A stretch of 46,103 nt of DNA from Thiomicrorhabdus sp. (GTDB taxonomy: Bacteria > Pseudomonadota > Gammaproteobacteria > Thiomicrospirales > Thiomicrospiraceae). The DNA lies in contig WFPP01000111.1 of the NCBI GenBank assembly GCA_015487495.1, forward strand, positions 1-46,103. Reading direction: 5' to 3'. Below, piece after piece: positions 10,456 to 21,666 of this stretch (its first letter is position 1; each line of letters opens with the position of its first letter). Below the pieces are notes generated by a model. The model saw nothing but the letters and a program-made list of their open reading frames with translations, did no database searches and was not told the DNA's origin. Both the position numbers and the translations under genes were made by a program.

Positions 10456-11736
10456 TTAAGCTCGGTCATAAATACTGCACCCATGTTCAATGTAATGAAC
10501 AAACTCATGCTCATAGTGTTTTAGTGCACTGCTCAAAGCAATGGTTGCCGCATCACCTAGACCACAAATAACATTCCCCATAATTTTCCCACAAACATCA
10601 TTCAGTGCTTCAATATCTTCAGGACGACCTTGTCCAGCACGAATACGTTTAATGACTCGATATAACCAGCCGGTTCCTTCCCGACAAGGCGAACATTGAC
10701 CACAAGATTCATCCCAATAAAAGTGACTTAAATTTTCCACTACTTTTACAATGTCCGTTTGATCATCCATGATAATGATTGAACCCGCACCTAAAAAAGA
10801 GCCTGCTTTTGCAATCGAATCGTAATCCATATTCATCGCCAAAGCATCTTCTGCAGGTAAAATCGCTGTTGAAGCCCCTCCAGGAATCACCGCCTTTAAT
10901 TGGCGCCCTTTCCAAATACCTCCCGCCAATTCAAGAACCTCTTTAAAAGGGGTTCCCATTCGAACCTCAAAATTACCTGGGTTATTTACATGTCCAGACA
11001 CAGAATAACATTTTGTACCACCCGCATTAGGCACCCCCAAATCATTAAACCACTCTCCACCTTTTGCCAAAATCATTGGAATGGACGCTAACGTCTCAGT
11101 ATTATTAATAGTAGTTGGTTTGCCATAAAGGCCATAGCTCGCAGGAAAAGGAGGCTTAAATCGGGGCTGTCCTTTTTTACCTTCAATCGATTCAATTAAA
11201 GCGGTTTCTTCACCACAAATATAAGCACCAGCGCCAAGGTGAGCATACAAATCAAAGTCATACCCTGATCCCAAAATATTGTCACCCAGAAAGCCTGCTT
11301 GACGAGCTTGATTGATGGCATTTGTAAAGCGCTTATAAGGTTCCCAAAACTCACCTCGAATATAGTTATAGCCTGCAGAAGCACCAATTACATAACCTGC
11401 AACCATCATCCCTTCAACCAAGGCATGAGGGTTATAGCGTAAAATATCTCGATCCTTAAAGGTACCTGGCTCACCCTCATCCGAATTGCAGACAATGTAT
11501 TTTTGCCCTGGAGCAAAGCGATTCATAAAACTCCACTTTAACCCAGTGGGAAAGCCTGCTCCCCCGCGACCACGGATATTAGATGTTTTTACTTCTTCAA
11601 TAATTTCGGTGGGTTCTAAGTCCCCTGCTAACACTTTTTTCCAAACTTCATAACCACCATGTGCCATATAGACATCAATATCCCATGAGTTTTCCAGGTG
11701 GTTTAAACGAAAACAATTTTCATTTTGTACAGCCAT
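10456..11736 (-). CDS. nuoF: NADH-quinone oxidoreductase subunit F
   Basis: A 426-residue NADH-oxidising subunit. [13 protein letters not shown] (residues 56-68) and the [15 protein letters not shown] stretch (84-98) form the NADH and FMN site. C345, C348, C351 and C391 bind cluster N3. It starts 3 nt after the nuoE stop. The 72 nt between nuoF and nuoG contain nothing I can recognise. Confidence 0.97.
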   Translation of the reverse strand: MAVQNENCFRLNHLENSWDIDVYMAHGGYEVWKKVLAGDLEPTEIIEEVKTSNIRGRGGAGFPTGLKWSFMNRFAPGQKYIVCNSDEGEPGTFKDRDILRYNPHALVEGMMVAGYVIGASAGYNYIRGEFWEPYKRFTNAINQARQAGFLGDNILGSGYDFDLYAHLGAGAYICGEETALIESIEGKKGQPRFKPPFPASYGLYGKPTTINNTETLASIPMILAKGGEWFNDLGVPNAGGTKCYSVSGHVNNPGNFEVRMGTPFKEVLELAGGIWKGRQLKAVIPGGASTAILPAEDALAMNMDYDSIAKAGSFLGAGSIIIMDDQTDIVKVVENLSHFYWDESCGQCSPCREGTGWLYRVIKRIRAGQGRPEDIEALNDVCGKIMGNVICGLGDAATIALSSALKHYEHEFVHYIEHGCSIYDRA

Positions 11737-11739
11737 TTA

Positions 11740-12240
11740 TTACTCCATACCATCTAGAATTTTATCAAGGGAAGCTTCCGTAAGGTCCTCATAATACACC
11801 TTACCAACCTGCATCATGGGAGCACCGCCACACGCACCTAAACACTCAACTTTTTTAATCGAAAAACGACCATCTTCAGTGATTTCGCCTGGTTTAATAT
11901 TCAATTTATTCTCTAGATACTCAAGAATATCCTCGCTCCCCCTCAACATACATGAAATGCTGGTACACACGCACAAATTAAATTTTCCAACAGGTTGATG
12001 TTCATAATTGGAATAAAACGTTGCAACTTCATAAACTGAAATAGGAGGAATTTCTAAATATTCTGCAATTTGATCCATCAAATTGGTCGTTAAATAGCCT
12101 CCATTGACCTCTTGAACAATACGCAAAGCCGCCATTGTTGCAGACTGTTTTTGATCTTCGGGATAGTTTGCTATCCAGCGGTCAATGCGTGCTTTCACAT
12201 CCCCCTGAATAACGTTTTCACTGTTTACTGTCGAACTCAT
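11740..12240 (-). CDS. nuoE: NADH-quinone oxidoreductase subunit E
   Basis: A 166-residue thioredoxin-fold subunit of the NADH dehydrogenase module. The [2Fe-2S] N1a ligands are visible as C92-x4-C97 and C133-x3-C137, with GACGGAPMM after the last cysteine. [11 protein letters not shown] near residue 70 is a family signature. The start overlaps the nuoD stop by four bases, indicating coupling. Confidence 0.97.
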   Translation of the reverse strand: MSSTVNSENVIQGDVKARIDRWIANYPEDQKQSATMAALRIVQEVNGGYLTTNLMDQIAEYLEIPPISVYEVATFYSNYEHQPVGKFNLCVCTSISCMLRGSEDILEYLENKLNIKPGEITEDGRFSIKKVECLGACGGAPMMQVGKVYYEDLTEASLDKILDGME

Positions 12241-13490
12241 CGATCCACCTCTCCAAAAACAATATCTTGCGTACCAATAATCGCAACCACATCCGCAATC
12301 ATATGACCTTTCACCATTTCATCCAAAGAGGCCAAATGCGCAAACCCTGGCGCACGAATTTTCATCCGATAAGGCTTATTCGCACCATCCGAAACCATAT
12401 AAATCCCAAACTCTCCTTTCGGATGTTCAACAGCGGTATAAACTTCCCCTTCCGGCACAAAATAACCTTCAGAAAACAGTTTAAAATGATGAATAAGCGC
12501 TTCCATGTTTGACTTCATGTCTTCTCGACCAGGAGGCGCCACCTTATGATTATCAGACATAACCGGACCTGGGTTTTCCTTCAACCATTTGACACACTGT
12601 TTAATAATTTTATTTGACTCACGCATTTCTGCTACCCGAACCAGATAACGATCATAACAGTCCCCTGTTTTGCCAACAGGAATATCAAAATCTAACTTAT
12701 CATACACCTCATAAGGCTGTTTTTTACGCAAATCCCATTCAATACCTGAACCACGCAACATTGGCCCTGTAAACCCAAGCTGTAAGGCTCTCTCAGGTGA
12801 CACTATCCCAATATCAACCGTTCGTTGCTTCCAAATACGGTTATCGGTTAATAAGGTTTCATATTCATCAACATACCCAGGAAAACGGCCTGTAAAAGCG
12901 TCTATAAAATCAAGCAAAGACCCTTGTCGATCTTTATTTAGGTGTTTAAGTTTTTCACCAGAATGCCATTTTGACTCCTGGTTTTGAGCCATCGTATCAG
13001 GTAAATCTCGATAGACCCCACCAGGTCGATAGTAAGCTGCATGCATTCGTGCACCAGAAACCGCTTCATAACAGTCCATCAAATCTTCACGCTCCCGGAA
13101 AGCATACAAGAAAACGGTCATAGCACCAATATCCAGTGCATGTGCACCTAACCACATCAAGTGGTTCAAAATACGCGTAATTTCATCAAACATAACTCGA
13201 ATGTATTGCGCTCGTTCTGGCACATCAATGCCTAACATTTTTTCAATACCCATAACATAAGCATGCTCATTACTCATCATTGAAACATAATCAAGACGAT
13301 CCATATAACCTATTGATTGATTATACGGCTTGTATTCAATTAATTTTTCAGTACCGCGGTGTAACAGTCCAATATGAGGATCAGAGCGCACAATTGTTTC
13401 CCCGTCCAACTCTAAAACAAGGCGTAAAACCCCGTGAGCGGAAGGATGCTGAGGACCAAAATTAAGGGTATAGTTACGAATTTCAGGCAT
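12237..13490 (-). CDS. nuoD: NADH-quinone oxidoreductase subunit D
   Basis: A 417-residue subunit related to the large subunit of [NiFe] hydrogenases, forming most of the quinone-binding cavity. The beginning contains [15 protein letters not shown], with the conserved histidine loop that contacts quinone, and the end [18 protein letters not shown] is the standard C-terminus. It is separate from nuoC, unlike the fused NuoCD of E. coli. Confidence 0.97.
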   Translation of the reverse strand: MPEIRNYTLNFGPQHPSAHGVLRLVLELDGETIVRSDPHIGLLHRGTEKLIEYKPYNQSIGYMDRLDYVSMMSNEHAYVMGIEKMLGIDVPERAQYIRVMFDEITRILNHLMWLGAHALDIGAMTVFLYAFREREDLMDCYEAVSGARMHAAYYRPGGVYRDLPDTMAQNQESKWHSGEKLKHLNKDRQGSLLDFIDAFTGRFPGYVDEYETLLTDNRIWKQRTVDIGIVSPERALQLGFTGPMLRGSGIEWDLRKKQPYEVYDKLDFDIPVGKTGDCYDRYLVRVAEMRESNKIIKQCVKWLKENPGPVMSDNHKVAPPGREDMKSNMEALIHHFKLFSEGYFVPEGEVYTAVEHPKGEFGIYMVSDGANKPYRMKIRAPGFAHLASLDEMVKGHMIADVVAIIGTQDIVFGEVDR

Positions 13491-13503
13491 TTCTTATTCC
13501 TAA

Positions 13504-14175
13504 TTACACGTGTTCAGGTGCTTGTTTACGAATGACTCTTGGAACATTAACACGGTTTTCAATAGAGACTGGCTCATAAATAACACGACCTTTCTCAGCA
13601 TCGTAACGCATCTCTACATGCCCGGTTAATGGGAAATCTTTTCTAAGAGGGTGTCCAATAAAACCGTAATCCGTCAGAATTCGACGTAAATCAGGATGAC
13701 CGTTAAACAAGATGCCAAATAAGTCAAAGGCTTCCCGCTCAAACCAGTCAGCACAACGCCAAATCTCAATCACACTGTCCACTATCGGCATTGTGGTTGA
13801 TTCAGGATAAATTTTTACTCTTACACGCAAGTTATGCTCAATAGAAAGTAAATGGTAAACCACCGCAAAGCGCCTCTCCATTTCTAAAGCACTGTCAGTA
13901 TTTTCCTGATCAAAATCAAATACACCACGGCTAAAACCACTATTCACAGCGGTCATGGTTTCCCAATTGGCTTGCCCAAAATCTAAATAGTCAATGCCAC
14001 ACAGGTCAATAAGTTGCTCAAAACCCAACTTATCCTTAAGCGTTTGAAAAGCTGAAAATGCCGTTGATGAAGCAAGCTCTATCGTAAGCTCATCAAATTC
14101 GATATTCGATGCAACCACATCACTTCCCAGCACGTCCGTAATGTTATTTTGTAAATCTAGTACTGACTGTTTCAT
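13504..14175 (-). CDS. nuoC: NADH-quinone oxidoreductase subunit C
   Basis: A 223-residue peripheral subunit (30 kDa type). The signature segment [20 protein letters not shown] near residues 142-161 and the following [15 protein letters not shown] are diagnostic. A variable N-terminus of about 30 residues precedes the conserved fold. It is an unfused NuoC lying 13 nt upstream of nuoD. Confidence 0.96.
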   Translation of the reverse strand: MKQSVLDLQNNITDVLGSDVVASNIEFDELTIELASSTAFSAFQTLKDKLGFEQLIDLCGIDYLDFGQANWETMTAVNSGFSRGVFDFDQENTDSALEMERRFAVVYHLLSIEHNLRVRVKIYPESTTMPIVDSVIEIWRCADWFEREAFDLFGILFNGHPDLRRILTDYGFIGHPLRKDFPLTGHVEMRYDAEKGRVIYEPVSIENRVNVPRVIRKQAPEHV

Positions 14176-14198
14176 AGTAAATTTCTACCGTTCTATGG

Positions 14199-14675
14199 TT
14201 AACGTGCAATGGTATTTGTACGCTTAATCTTATTTTGTAGTTGAATAATGCCATACAACAATGCTTCAGCTGTTGGAGGGCAACCAGGAACATAGACATC
14301 CACAGGAACAATACGATCACAGCCTCGAACAACAGAGTATGAGTAATGATAATACCCCCCACCATTGGCGCAAGAACCCATCGAAATCACCCATCTCGGC
14401 TCAGCCATTTGATCATAAACCTTACGAAGGGCGGGTGCCATTTTATTCACGAGTGTACCCGCTACAACCATCACATCCGATTGCCTGGGGCTGGGACGAA
14501 AAATAATTCCAAAGCGATCCAAATCATAGCGTGACGCTCCAGCGTGCATCATTTCTACCGCACAACAAGCCAAACCAAAGGTCATTGGCCAAAGAGAACC
14601 CGTTCGCGCCCAATTTATTAATTTATCAGCAGAGGTGGTAACCACCCCTTCCTTTAAAACGCCTTCTATTCCCAT
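14199..14675 (-). CDS. nuoB: NADH-quinone oxidoreductase subunit B
   Basis: A 158-residue subunit binding cluster N2, the terminal [4Fe-4S] donor to quinone. Its ligands are the unusual adjacent pair C37-C38 in [11 protein letters not shown]102 in GSCANGGG and C132 in [11 protein letters not shown]. The gene overlaps the end of nuoA by 10 nt, indicating tight coupling. Confidence 0.97.
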   Translation of the reverse strand: MGIEGVLKEGVVTTSADKLINWARTGSLWPMTFGLACCAVEMMHAGASRYDLDRFGIIFRPSPRQSDVMVVAGTLVNKMAPALRKVYDQMAEPRWVISMGSCANGGGYYHYSYSVVRGCDRIVPVDVYVPGCPPTAEALLYGIIQLQNKIKRTNTIAR

Positions 14676-15022
14676 TCAAGCGCTCCTTTTCTCCACTCAT
14701 AAATAAATCCAACAACCAATAAAGATAAAAACACACCCATCGCCAATAAGCCAAACGTTCCAATCTCATCAAGAACAACGGCCCACGGAAATAAAAATGC
14801 AATTTCCAAATCAAAAATAATAAATAAGATAGCAACCAAATAAAAACGCACATCAAACTTCATTCGAGCGTCCTCGAAGGCTTCAAAACCGCACTCATAA
14901 GGTGAATTTTTTTCAGAATCCGGTTTTTTCGGGCCCACTAAGTAACCGATCAAAATAGGACCGACCCCAAACAGAGCACCTAATACAATAAAAACCAAGA
15001 CTGGAAGATAGTTTTCTAGCAT
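14666..15022 (-). CDS. nuoA: NADH-quinone oxidoreductase subunit A
   Basis: A 118-residue protein with three membrane helices. [20 protein letters not shown] in the first loop is the diagnostic motif; in complex I this loop and its cysteine line the quinone-chamber entrance. It is the first gene of the operon, with GAGG about 10 nt before the ATG. The 222 nt between it and tRNA-Leu show no -10/-35 pair I would trust, so the operon may use a weak or alternative promoter or be read from the secG-tRNA-Leu transcript. Confidence 0.96.
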   Translation of the reverse strand: MLENYLPVLVFIVLGALFGVGPILIGYLVGPKKPDSEKNSPYECGFEAFEDARMKFDVRFYLVAILFIIFDLEIAFLFPWAVVLDEIGTFGLLAMGVFLSLLVVGFIYEWRKGALEWE

Positions 15023-15244
15023 GGGTATTGACCTCGTCTAGCATTAAATTAAACCGCTGTTTACAACCACTCAAATCAAGCCAAAATAAATATTTTAATC
15101 CAGCGCCACACAGTCTACGTATTGCAGGTAACCACAATAGAAAACATCATCACTTGAAAACCTACGCCTCAAGATGGTGCACACTAAAAATTAAAAACCT
15201 CACCAAAACTCAATCAGAACACCTTTGCACAACGACTTCGAATA

Positions 15245-15329
15245 TGGTGCCGATGGCCGGAGTCGAACCGGCACAGCTTGCGCCACTACCCCCTCAAGAT
15301 AGCGTGTCTACCAATTCCACCACATCGGC
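15245..15329 (-). tRNA. leuU: tRNA-Leu (anticodon GAG)
   Basis: An 85-nt class II tRNA on the minus strand. Acceptor arms GCCGATG and CATCGGC pair, followed by A and an encoded CCA. The anticodon stem CTATC/GGTAG encloses a loop with GAG in the anticodon position, and there is a long variable arm as expected for leucine. It starts 11 nt after the secG stop, the same arrangement as secG-leuU in E. coli, so it is probably processed from the secG transcript. Confidence 0.95.
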
Positions 15330-15340
15330 ATAATTAAAAA

Positions 15341-15658
15341 TCAGTTTGGAACGACAGGAACCTCTGGATCTTTTGTTACCTGAGTTTCAACCGCTTCTTT
15401 TGCAACACTTTGATACCCCTTGGCCTGCTGGCTTGCAAGGTAAGCCAGTGTTAAGCTGGTAATAAAGAAAACGGTTGCCACAACAGCAGTCAATCGAGAC
15501 AAAAAAGTCGCCGTTCCCCCACTTCCAAAAACCGACTGAGAGGAACCACCACCCCCAAAGTTTGCACCCGCATCCGCTCCTTTACCATGTTGTAAGAGCA
15601 CTAAAGTAATCAATAAAAATGCAATAATAATATGCACTGTTAAAATAATTTCAAACAT
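15341..15658 (-). CDS. secG: Protein translocase subunit SecG
   Basis: A 105-residue inner-membrane protein with two helices (about residues 3-23 and 53-74). Between them is the characteristic [17 protein letters not shown]...SVFGS loop, and the C-terminal tail is charged and variable. SecG stabilises the SecYEG channel and assists SecA-driven export. Its ATG overlaps the tpiA stop as TAATG, so the two are translationally coupled. Confidence 0.96.
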   Translation of the reverse strand: MFEIILTVHIIIAFLLITLVLLQHGKGADAGANFGGGGSSQSVFGSGGTATFLSRLTAVVATVFFITSLTLAYLASQQAKGYQSVAKEAVETQVTKDPEVPVVPN

Positions 15659-16416
15659 TAAATTTCCGCCGCTTTACAAATTGCGATGAAGTCATCTGCA
15701 TCAAGCGATGCTCCACCAATAAGACCACCATCAATATCAGGTTGCCCAAATAACTCTTTCGCATTTCCAGGTTTTACACTGCCACCGTATTGAATCACAA
15801 CACCCTCTGCAATAACCGGATCGAGCTCCGCCAGCTTTGAGCGAATAAAAGCATGTACTTCTTGCGCTTGCTCTGGAGTGGCTGTCACACCTGTTCCAAT
15901 TGCCCAAACAGGTTCATAAGCAATGACGATTGATGAAAAAGCGGCAATGCCAACGGTGGATAACACTGCCTCCAATTGAGTTGAAATCACAGATTTCATC
16001 ACACCTGACTCACGCTCTTGCAATGTTTCACCAACACAAAAAATAGGTGTTAATCCTGCATCCAGAGCAACCTGAACCTTATTCGCAATTTCTGAATCCG
16101 TTTCTCCATAAATCGCACGTCGTTCAGAATGCCCTAAAATAACATAACGACAACCAAGATCTTTTAACATAGAAGCAGAACCTTCTCCTGTAAAAGCACC
16201 CTGGTGAGGCTCTTCTGCCATATTTTGTGCACCCAGTGCAATGACACCCGTAGACAACGTCCGCTTTGTAAAATCGATATAGAGTGACGGTGGACAAATA
16301 GCAACATCAACACCTTCAAGCTCCCCCGCTCTTGAATTTAAACCCGTAACCAAATTCAAAATAAACGCTTTTGAACCATGCATTTTCCAGTTACCAGCAA
16401 CAAATGGTTTTCTCAT
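15658..16416 (-). CDS. tpiA: Triosephosphate isomerase
   Basis: About 252 residues from [14 protein letters not shown], interconverting glyceraldehyde-3-phosphate and dihydroxyacetone phosphate in glycolysis/Calvin-cycle flux. Catalytic K11 in NWKMHG, the histidine in GHSERR and the glutamate in [10 protein letters not shown] are all present, with the phosphate-binding GGSVKPGN and GGLIGGASL loops. The ATG at 16416 is chosen because GGAG lies about 9 nt upstream; the frame opens earlier, to 16443, but without a ribosome site. Confidence 0.97.
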   Translation of the reverse strand: MRKPFVAGNWKMHGSKAFILNLVTGLNSRAGELEGVDVAICPPSLYIDFTKRTLSTGVIALGAQNMAEEPHQGAFTGEGSASMLKDLGCRYVILGHSERRAIYGETDSEIANKVQVALDAGLTPIFCVGETLQERESGVMKSVISTQLEAVLSTVGIAAFSSIVIAYEPVWAIGTGVTATPEQAQEVHAFIRSKLAELDPVIAEGVVIQYGGSVKPGNAKELFGQPDIDGGLIGGASLDADDFIAICKAAEI

Positions 16417-16483
16417 CGACATTCTCCGACACAAAATTTTCACAATATTAGCGGTTTATTGACATAAAAACAACATTGAAATT

Positions 16484-17812
16484 TCACGAAAATTCTGATT
16501 TAACTAAATTAGCCAGCTCTTCAGCCACATTTTCAACCAACTCAGCATCACTTCCTTCAACCATGACACGTATTAAAGGCTCCGTTCCCGAAGCTCTAAT
16601 TAAAATACGCCCTTCATCGCCCATCATTTTTTCAAAAAACTGCACTTTTTCCTGAAGAGCTGAATTTTCATCCAACCCCTTCGCACTCTCAACCAAAACA
16701 TTTTTTAGTACCTGTGGGTACATCTTCAGAGCGTGCCTTAACTGCACCAAACTCTTTCCTGAATTCATTATCGCCGTCAATATCTGTAAAGCCGCAACAA
16801 TACCATCACCCGTTGTTGTCTTATCCAAACACAACACATGGCCGGAAGGCTCAGCACCATAACACAAGTCGTTCGCTAATAAAGATTGCATAACATAACG
16901 ATCTCCGACTGGAGTTCGATTCAAAACAATTCCCTTGGCTTTCAATGCATTCTCCAGCCCCAAATTGCTCATTACAGTCCCTGATACCGCTGACACACCC
17001 GTCTTCATAGACGTTGCCAAAATATAAAGAAGAGCGTCACCATCCAAAACCTCTCCTTCCTGATCAACCATCATGACCCGATCACCATCGCCATCAAAAG
17101 CCACGCCCAATATAGCCGAATGCTTCAATACCGTTTCTTGCAACAAACCTAAACTTGTCGCACCACACCCCTGATTAATATTCAAACCATCAGGATCAAC
17201 TCCAATCGTTACAACCTCTGCCCCTAACTCTTGGAAAACAGAAGGCGCAATATGATAAGTCGCCCCATGCGCACAATCCAAAACAATCTTCAAGCCATCT
17301 AATTTGCTTGTTCCTGAATAGGTGCTTTTGCAAAACTCAATATAACGCCCTGCCGCATCTTCAATCCTTCGAGCCTTTCCAAGCTCTTCTGAAGGTACAA
17401 TTTCAAGAGATGTCTCAAACACCTGTTCAATTTCCAGTTCAACTTCATCACTGATTTTTTGCCCTGTTGATGAAAAAAACTTAATGCCGTTATCGTAATG
17501 CGGATTATGAGAGGCGCTGATAACAATCCCCGCATCGGCATGAAATGTTTGAGTTAAATAAGCAACAGCCGGCGTAGGCATCGGCCCTAAAAGCAAGACA
17601 TCAATACCTGCAGCAATAAATCCAGCCTCTAATGCTGATTCAAACATATAACCTGATATGCGAGTATCCTTACCAATCATCACCGTTGACTCGCCTCGTT
17701 CCTTCATCACCTTACCCGTTGCCCAGCCCAATTTCAATATCTGATCTGGGCTAATCAAGCCTTTTCCAACACGATTGCGAATACCATCTGTTCCAAAGTA
17801 TTTTTTTTGCAT
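16484..17812 (-). CDS. glmM: Phosphoglucosamine mutase
   Basis: A 442-residue alpha-D-phosphohexomutase converting glucosamine-6-phosphate to glucosamine-1-phosphate for peptidoglycan and LPS precursors. The active-site serine lies in VISASHNPHYDNG (about residues 98-110), the Mg-binding loop is DGDGDR, and the sugar loop GAEPSGHV and C-terminal RASGTEPLIRVM phosphate loop are intact. A GTG directly abuts the ATG (17815), so either may initiate. It lies downstream of folP, as in E. coli. Confidence 0.96.
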   Translation of the reverse strand: MQKKYFGTDGIRNRVGKGLISPDQILKLGWATGKVMKERGESTVMIGKDTRISGYMFESALEAGFIAAGIDVLLLGPMPTPAVAYLTQTFHADAGIVISASHNPHYDNGIKFFSSTGQKISDEVELEIEQVFETSLEIVPSEELGKARRIEDAAGRYIEFCKSTYSGTSKLDGLKIVLDCAHGATYHIAPSVFQELGAEVVTIGVDPDGLNINQGCGATSLGLLQETVLKHSAILGVAFDGDGDRVMMVDQEGEVLDGDALLYILATSMKTGVSAVSGTVMSNLGLENALKAKGIVLNRTPVGDRYVMQSLLANDLCYGAEPSGHVLCLDKTTTGDGIVAALQILTAIMNSGKSLVQLRHALKMYPQVLKNVLVESAKGLDENSALQEKVQFFEKMMGDEGRILIRASGTEPLIRVMVEGSDAELVENVAEELANLVKSEFS

Positions 17813-17868
17813 CACTCTCTCAACTCATTTAACCAAACACATACAAAGAACACTCTTTTACAAAACAC

Positions 17869-18699
17869 CTATAACAAACGCATGGTTACCTTTAATGCTT
17901 CAACCGTTTCCTTTACATCATGAACTCGCACAATTTTAGCCCCTTTTAAAGCCGCCAATACCGCCGAAGCCACACTGCCGTTCACCCGATCAGATACTGA
18001 AGCGCCATCCAATATATCCGCAATCATCTTTTTTCGTGAAACCCCAACCAGTATGGGATAACCCAAAGAAACAAGTAATTCCAAGTTTTGAAACAAAGCC
18101 TCATTATGAGACAACGTTTTACCAAATCCAAACCCTGGATCCAATATAATTTTATCTTTACGAACCCCCTTTGATTCACATGCCAATGCTTGCTTTAACA
18201 AGAAATTACGAACCTCCAAGACAACATTTTCATAAACGGGTTGTTCTTGCATCGTAGCAAATTCACCTTTTTTATGCATCAAACAAACATAAGCACCCGA
18301 TTGTGCCACAAGAGCCATTGCGCCTTCTGCCTGCAAGGCGTTCACATCATTAATCATGTGAACGCCTTGTTTCAAAGCTTCCCGCATCACTGGCACTTTA
18401 TAGGTATCCACAGAAATCATCACATCAAACCGTGACACAACCCATTCCACTACAGGCATAACACGATTCATTTCTTCATCCAAAGAGACTTTTTGTGCCC
18501 CTGGCCGCGTTGATTCCCCACCGATATCAAGAATGCTTGCACCATCCGAAATCAATTTAAGTACTTGCCTTTCAATCGCATCCTGAGTTAAAAACCGACC
18601 ACCATCCGAGAACGAATCTGGAGTAACATTTAAAATCCCCATCACCGATGGCATCGGCAAACCAGACTGATCTGCATTCAAAAATAGTGGAATACCCAA
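17869..18699 (-). CDS. folP: Dihydropteroate synthase
   Basis: Folate-pathway enzyme joining p-aminobenzoate to dihydropterin pyrophosphate, the sulfonamide target. GILNVTPDSFSDGG, GGESTRPG, a DPGFGFGK-type segment and the VGVSRK loop are all recognisable. No ATG fits the N-terminus: the frame opens with TTG at 18708, but AGGA sits immediately against it. A second TTG at 18699, 9 nt after AGGA, is better spaced and is used here (276 residues). An intrinsic terminator ends only about 10-18 nt upstream, so translation and transcription control meet here. Confidence 0.93.
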   Translation of the reverse strand: MGIPLFLNADQSGLPMPSVMGILNVTPDSFSDGGRFLTQDAIERQVLKLISDGASILDIGGESTRPGAQKVSLDEEMNRVMPVVEWVVSRFDVMISVDTYKVPVMREALKQGVHMINDVNALQAEGAMALVAQSGAYVCLMHKKGEFATMQEQPVYENVVLEVRNFLLKQALACESKGVRKDKIILDPGFGFGKTLSHNEALFQNLELLVSLGYPILVGVSRKKMIADILDGASVSDRVNGSVASAVLAALKGAKIVRVHDVKETVEALKVTMRLL

Positions 18700-18716
18700 T
18701 TTACTCAATCCTAATC

Positions 18717-18744
18717 AAAAAAAAACCCCGTAAAAAACCGGGGT
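18717..18744 (-). terminator. Intrinsic terminator between ftsH and folP
   Basis: On the minus strand ACCCCG (18744-18739) and CGGGGT (18730-18725) form a hairpin around an 8-nt loop, followed by eight T residues. It begins 42 nt after the ftsH stop and its U-tract ends about 9 nt before the first possible folP start, leaving no room for a promoter in between. It probably ends most ftsH transcripts and lets a fraction read into folP-glmM-tpiA-secG. Confidence 0.85.
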
Positions 18745-18785
18745 CTAGAAAGAGTTCACAAGCAAACTCTTTATCAAAGAACAAA

Positions 18786-20750
18786 TCAATGCAACTTAGG
18801 CTCACCAGATTCAGGGAGTTTATCTCCACTCAAGTCATCGGACACCGTATCCTCTGACTCCTTATCTTTGGTGACGCTTTCAGCGTCTTCTGCCACCGAA
18901 CCGGAATCATCTCCCTCCGAAGCTTCCCACCCCTTTGGCTTGCCAGGAGGTCGCCCTTCCATAATATTTTTTATTTGTTCCGCATCAATGGTCTCAAATT
19001 CCATTAATGCATCTGCCATCACTTCAAGCTTATCAGAATGCTCCAATAAAATTGCTTGTGCACGCTTATAATTACGGTCGATAATATTTCGCATTTCAGC
19101 ATCAATTAATCGAGAAATCTCCTCCGAAACATTGGCATTTCGAGACCCCCCAAAAAAACTACCATCATCATCTTCTTCATACATAAGAGGGCCAAGCTTA
19201 TCGGATAATCCCCATTTAGTAACCATATTACGCGCAATACTGGTGGCACGCTCAATGTCATTACTTGCTCCAGTCGTCACCAAGTCTGCACCATAAATTT
19301 GCTCTTCTGCAACTCGCCCACCATACAAGCTCGACAACTGACTCTCTAACTTTTGTTTGCTGTAACTATAAGCATCTTCTTCCGGCAAATACATTGTCAC
19401 ACCCAAAGCACGCCCTCTTGGCATAATACTCACCTTATATACAGGATCGTGCTCAGGAACCAAATACCCTACAATTGCATGACCAGCTTCATGATAAGCC
19501 GTCATTCGGCGCTCTTTCTCACTCATAATCATACTTTTGCGTTCAACACCCATCAAGATTTTATCTTTTGCTTGTTCAAAGTGCTTTTGCGTCACGAGTT
19601 TATCATTATTTCGGGCTGCAAATAAAGCGGCCTCATTAACCAGGTTTGCCAAATCAGCCCCTGAAAAACCAGGCGTTCCACGAGCAATATAAGCTGGCTT
19701 AACATCGTCTGCCAACGGTACTTTGCGCATATGAACTTTCAATATTTGCTCACGTCCTTTAATATCTGGCAACCCAACAGACACTTGACGATCAAAACGA
19801 CCTGGCCGTAACAGTGCTGAATCCAGAACATCTGCACGGTTGGTTGCCGCAATAACAATCACCCCCTCATTGCCCTCAAAACCATCCATCTCAACCAATA
19901 GCTGGTTCAATGTTTGCTCTCTTTCATCATTACCGCCCCCCATTCCTGAGCCGCGACTACGACCAACTGCATCAATTTCATCAATAAAAATAATACACGG
20001 TGCATGGGCTTTTGCCTGCTCAAACATATCTCTTACTCGGGAAGCCCCTACCCCTACAAACATTTCAACAAAATCAGAACCTGAAATCGTAAAGAAAGGA
20101 ACCTTTGCTTCTCCAGCAATGGCTTTTGCCAATAAGGTCTTACCCGTTCCGGGTGGTCCAACCATTAAAACCCCACGGGGAATATTTCCACCCAAGTTTT
20201 GATATTTTCCAGGGTCTTTCAAAAAATCAACAATTTCCGCAACTTCCTGCTTTGCCTCATCGGCACCAGCAACATCATCCAGCGTCACCTTAATTTGCTC
20301 ATCGCTTAACATCTTGGCCTTACTTTTACCAAACGACATTGGGCCACCTTTACCGCCCATGCCACCGCCCATGGATTTCATAAAGAAAATCCACACGCCA
20401 ATCAACAATAACATTGGGAACCATGAGATAAAGATTTGCATTAGAATACTTTGTTTCTCAGGTGGTTTTGCACTGACTTTTACCCGATTATCCAAAAGAT
20501 CGCCCATTAAGCCTGGATCACCGGGGTTATAAGTAGTAAACGACCCACCATTTACATACACACCTCGAATGGTCGGCCCTTCAATTGAAACCTGACTCAC
20601 CTGCCCTTGATGAATTTGATCAATAAAATCGGAATAATCGATACGACTAGAGGCACTTTTTCCCTGTGTACTAAAGTGATTAAACACGGACATCAGCACC
20701 ATCGCTGCAACCGCCCAAATCAACATATTTTTTAACATATCATTCTTCAT
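18786..20750 (-). CDS. ftsH: ATP-dependent zinc metalloprotease FtsH
   Basis: A 654-residue membrane-anchored AAA+ protease that degrades misassembled membrane proteins and regulators. Two membrane helices (about residues 7-24 and 101-124) bracket a periplasmic domain. Walker A is GPPGTGKT (198-205), Walker B IIFIDEID (253-260), and zinc/catalytic HEAGH is at 420-424. The C-terminal tail is acidic and low complexity. It starts with ATG after AGGG. A good promoter lies about 90 nt upstream, just inside the spacer after rlmE. Confidence 0.97.
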   Translation of the reverse strand: MKNDMLKNMLIWAVAAMVLMSVFNHFSTQGKSASSRIDYSDFIDQIHQGQVSQVSIEGPTIRGVYVNGGSFTTYNPGDPGLMGDLLDNRVKVSAKPPEKQSILMQIFISWFPMLLLIGVWIFFMKSMGGGMGGKGGPMSFGKSKAKMLSDEQIKVTLDDVAGADEAKQEVAEIVDFLKDPGKYQNLGGNIPRGVLMVGPPGTGKTLLAKAIAGEAKVPFFTISGSDFVEMFVGVGASRVRDMFEQAKAHAPCIIFIDEIDAVGRSRGSGMGGGNDEREQTLNQLLVEMDGFEGNEGVIVIAATNRADVLDSALLRPGRFDRQVSVGLPDIKGREQILKVHMRKVPLADDVKPAYIARGTPGFSGADLANLVNEAALFAARNNDKLVTQKHFEQAKDKILMGVERKSMIMSEKERRMTAYHEAGHAIVGYLVPEHDPVYKVSIMPRGRALGVTMYLPEEDAYSYSKQKLESQLSSLYGGRVAEEQIYGADLVTTGASNDIERATSIARNMVTKWGLSDKLGPLMYEEDDDGSFFGGSRNANVSEEISRLIDAEMRNIIDRNYKRAQAILLEHSDKLEVMADALMEFETIDAEQIKNIMEGRPPGKPKGWEASEGDDSGSVAEDAESVTKDKESEDTVSDDLSGDKLPESGEPKLH

Positions 20751-20838
20751 TGACTACCCTTAACCATTGTTGCCAAGCGATTGTACGCACTCCAAAACAA
20801 CATTCATATTTAAAATTTTAGCAGATTACTTTAACACA

Positions 20839-20867
20839 ATTATCCATAAAAATATCTTATGTCGCAA
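20839..20867 (-). promoter_or_regulatory. Sigma-70 promoter upstream of ftsH
   Basis: On the minus strand TTGCGA (20867-20862) and GATAAT (20844-20839) are separated by exactly 17 nt. Transcription would start near 20832 and give a leader of about 80 nt before the ftsH ATG. The -35 lies about 10 nt beyond the rlmE stop, so ftsH can be transcribed independently of rlmE. No heat-shock (sigma-32) consensus was recognised. Confidence 0.6.
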
Positions 20868-20876
20868 TGATCTTAT

Positions 20877-21494
20877 TTATTTTTTGCTTCGCGCCAATAA
20901 GTATATTTCTTTACTTCGCGACCTAGAAGCCTTTGGTTTTCTAGTCATGACCTTTCTATATTTTGATTTCAAGGACGCAAGCAATTGATCGTAACCTTCA
21001 CCCTGAAAAACCTTCATAAAAAGATCCCCATTTTTCTTTAAAACCTGATCAGCCAAATCAACACACAATTCAACCAGACACATTGCCCGAGGAATATCCA
21101 CCCCTTTATTGCCACTCATATTTGGCGCCATATCCGACATCACAACATCCACATCTCGTCCATCCAAAGAGGAAAGCAACTGGTTATAAACCTCCTCCTC
21201 CCTAAAATCGCCCTGAATAAACGTCACGCCTGCAAACGGCTCTACTGGTAAAATATCTAGCGCAAACACCTCTCCTTTTAAACCAACCTTATGCGTTGTC
21301 CATTGTGACCAACCACCAGGGGCGGCACCCAAATCCACCACGCACATGCCAGGCTTAAATAAATGATCTTTCTCATCCACCTCTTGAAGCTTATAAACCG
21401 CACGAGAACGCCAACCCTCCTGCTTTGCTTTCTGAACATAGAGATCATTAAAGTGCTCTTTTAACCAACCATCACTCGATTTACTTCGCGCCAT
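20877..21494 (-). CDS. rlmE: 23S rRNA 2'-O-ribose U2552 methyltransferase RlmE
   Basis: A 205-residue FtsJ/RrmJ-family S-adenosylmethionine methyltransferase that modifies U2552 in the ribosomal A-loop. The SAM-binding motif VDLGAAPGGWSQ is near residues 54-65. The K-D-K-E catalytic tetrad is recognisable in RAVYKL, SDMAPNMSG, FMKVFQGEG and SKEIYLLA. It is paired with ftsH as in E. coli. There is little Shine-Dalgarno signal before the ATG at 21494. Confidence 0.97.
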   Translation of the reverse strand: MARSKSSDGWLKEHFNDLYVQKAKQEGWRSRAVYKLQEVDEKDHLFKPGMCVVDLGAAPGGWSQWTTHKVGLKGEVFALDILPVEPFAGVTFIQGDFREEEVYNQLLSSLDGRDVDVVMSDMAPNMSGNKGVDIPRAMCLVELCVDLADQVLKKNGDLFMKVFQGEGYDQLLASLKSKYRKVMTRKPKASRSRSKEIYLLARSKK

Positions 21495-21528
21495 AATACA
21501 TTTTCTACTACAATACCTATAAAAAGGC

Positions 21529-21537
21529 TTTGCACAA
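21529..21537 (+). repeat. TTTGCACAA short dispersed repeat, copy 2
   Basis: The 12-mer TTTGCACAATAC in the rlmE-yhbY spacer recurs at 44692. The shorter 9-mer also occurs at 15224-15232 and 43959-43967. All copies are intergenic and all are in plus orientation. They resemble terminal inverted repeats of some insertion sequences, which is recollection rather than a match I could test. Read on the minus strand, this copy supplies a TTGTGC that could act as a -35 for rlmE. Confidence 0.4.
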
Positions 21538-21666
21538 TACCATCACAAAAAAAATGGCCAACATTTCCTTACTTTTCATTAACGTTAAAAAATAAAATAC
21601 GATCTTTTCATGCCAGTATCGTGCAAAATCTCAAGTTTAAAATAATAATCACAAATGGACTATTCA

